From assembly GCF_900299525.1 (NCBI RefSeq), contig NZ_OMKA01000018.1:1-64000 (forward strand): 64,000 nucleotides of DNA, read 5' to 3'. Shown one piece after another: positions 63,760-64,000 of this stretch (position 1 is the first letter of the stretch; every line of letters starts with the position of its first letter). The notes beneath the pieces are model-generated. The model saw nothing but the letters and a program-made list of their open reading frames with translations. It was not told where the DNA came from and did no database searches. Position numbers and translations under genes: made by a program. The stretch is from Aquimarina sp. Aq78 (GTDB lineage: Bacteria; Bacteroidota; Bacteroidia; Flavobacteriales; Flavobacteriaceae).

Positions 63760-63787
63760 AAAAACCGCCATAAATATGACGGTTTTT
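63760..63787. terminator. Second terminator-like hairpin
   Basis: aaaaaccgccat and atgacggttttt pair with one mismatch and a short loop, followed by TTTG. No ORF lies upstream on either side within 400 bp on the plus strand. Confidence 0.65.
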
Positions 63788-64000
63788 TGATCGTAGATTC
63801 TTTTAATTTAGAATTAAAGACTAAATATAAATTTAGAATTCTTGTTTAGCATAATATGGTATGAAGTATGCTGTACTTTCGCTTCCTTTTCGGAAATACA
63901 AAAATGAAAAAATCTTATTTTTTTTCAATAAAACATAAGTCACTATTTCACCCTCTACGCTAACAACAAAAATGTTTTTTCTTTCTTTTTTTTCAAAAAT

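Larger units (their letters stand above)
63316..64000. other. Terminal intergenic region, no protein gene seen
   Basis: It contains a TTCGAC-type repeat (63467-63528), two strong hairpins (63628-63660, 63760-63787) with a structured ORF-free stretch between them, and about 200 bp of AT-rich DNA running to the window edge. Confidence 0.5.

Noticed and set aside
63661..63787. tRNA or tmRNA gene
   Set aside because: No cloverleaf with T-loop GTTCRA and acceptor pairing, and no tag-peptide frame could be found; left only as a candidate small RNA.

Overview
The window is a low-GC stretch of a Bacteroidota chromosome, almost certainly from a (probably marine) Flavobacteriaceae member. Three large secreted proteins end in type IX secretion sorting domains. 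Lipoboxes are preceded by short Lys-rich leaders, and promoter-like TAnnTTTG boxes replace sigma70 -10 boxes. There are also a GIN-domain surface protein, a DUF4369-thioredoxin protein and an AcpH/GlmM/DnaK set typical of the class. Genus (for example Aquimarina-like) is inference only. No tRNA, rRNA or CRISPR array was seen.

Layout. 1-4.9 kb: an accessory island on the minus strand. It holds the 5' end of an unknown gene, then a compact restriction-modification operon (XRE regulator, beta-class DNA methylase, nuclease-methylase fusion, stand-alone RAMA reader). Inverted repeats, a 28-bp palindrome and a possible recombinase tail bound it. 4.9-11 kb: a membrane protein, a DUF1460 hydrolase and a giant M43 metalloprotease exported by T9SS. 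11.3-15.7 kb: leucine operon leuA-leuC-leuD-leuB. 16-24.8 kb: a helical-repeat protein, a choice-of-anchor-L T9SS protein, an EamA transporter, an RluA pseudouridine synthase, panB, an NTF2-like protein and serine deaminase. 25-32.8 kb: dnaK, a GIN-domain protein, an acpH-like/ggt/AlkD-like operon and glmM. 33-41 kb: a lipoprotein, two tandem LpxL-like acyltransferases, a rhomboid protease, a TlpA-like thioredoxin and a GAF protein. 41.4-50.7 kb: an HD hydrolase fused to a Pycsar-effector-type membrane domain, a metallophosphatase fused to an Omp85-like barrel, then a decaying stretch around a secreted subtilase with two pseudogenes and repeated palindromic elements. 50.7-52.7 kb: a lipoprotein, Dps and a Nudix hydrolase. 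52.8-62.3 kb: an acetate/carboxylate uptake and activation module. 62.3-64 kb: repeats, a small conserved protein and a pair of strong hairpins.

The clearest coordinated unit is the acetate module: an InsA-like zinc-finger/HTH protein, an outer-membrane porin, a DUF4212 small subunit with an SLC5 symporter, a two-TM mini-protein with an SLC5-sensor histidine kinase, a receiver-only response regulator, and acetyl-CoA synthetase. The observations most worth following are this module, the HD-PycTM fusion, the three-part phosphatase/kinase-like/barrel protein, the R-M island with its separate RAMA protein, and a small family of palindromic elements, two copies of which flank the subtilase gene.
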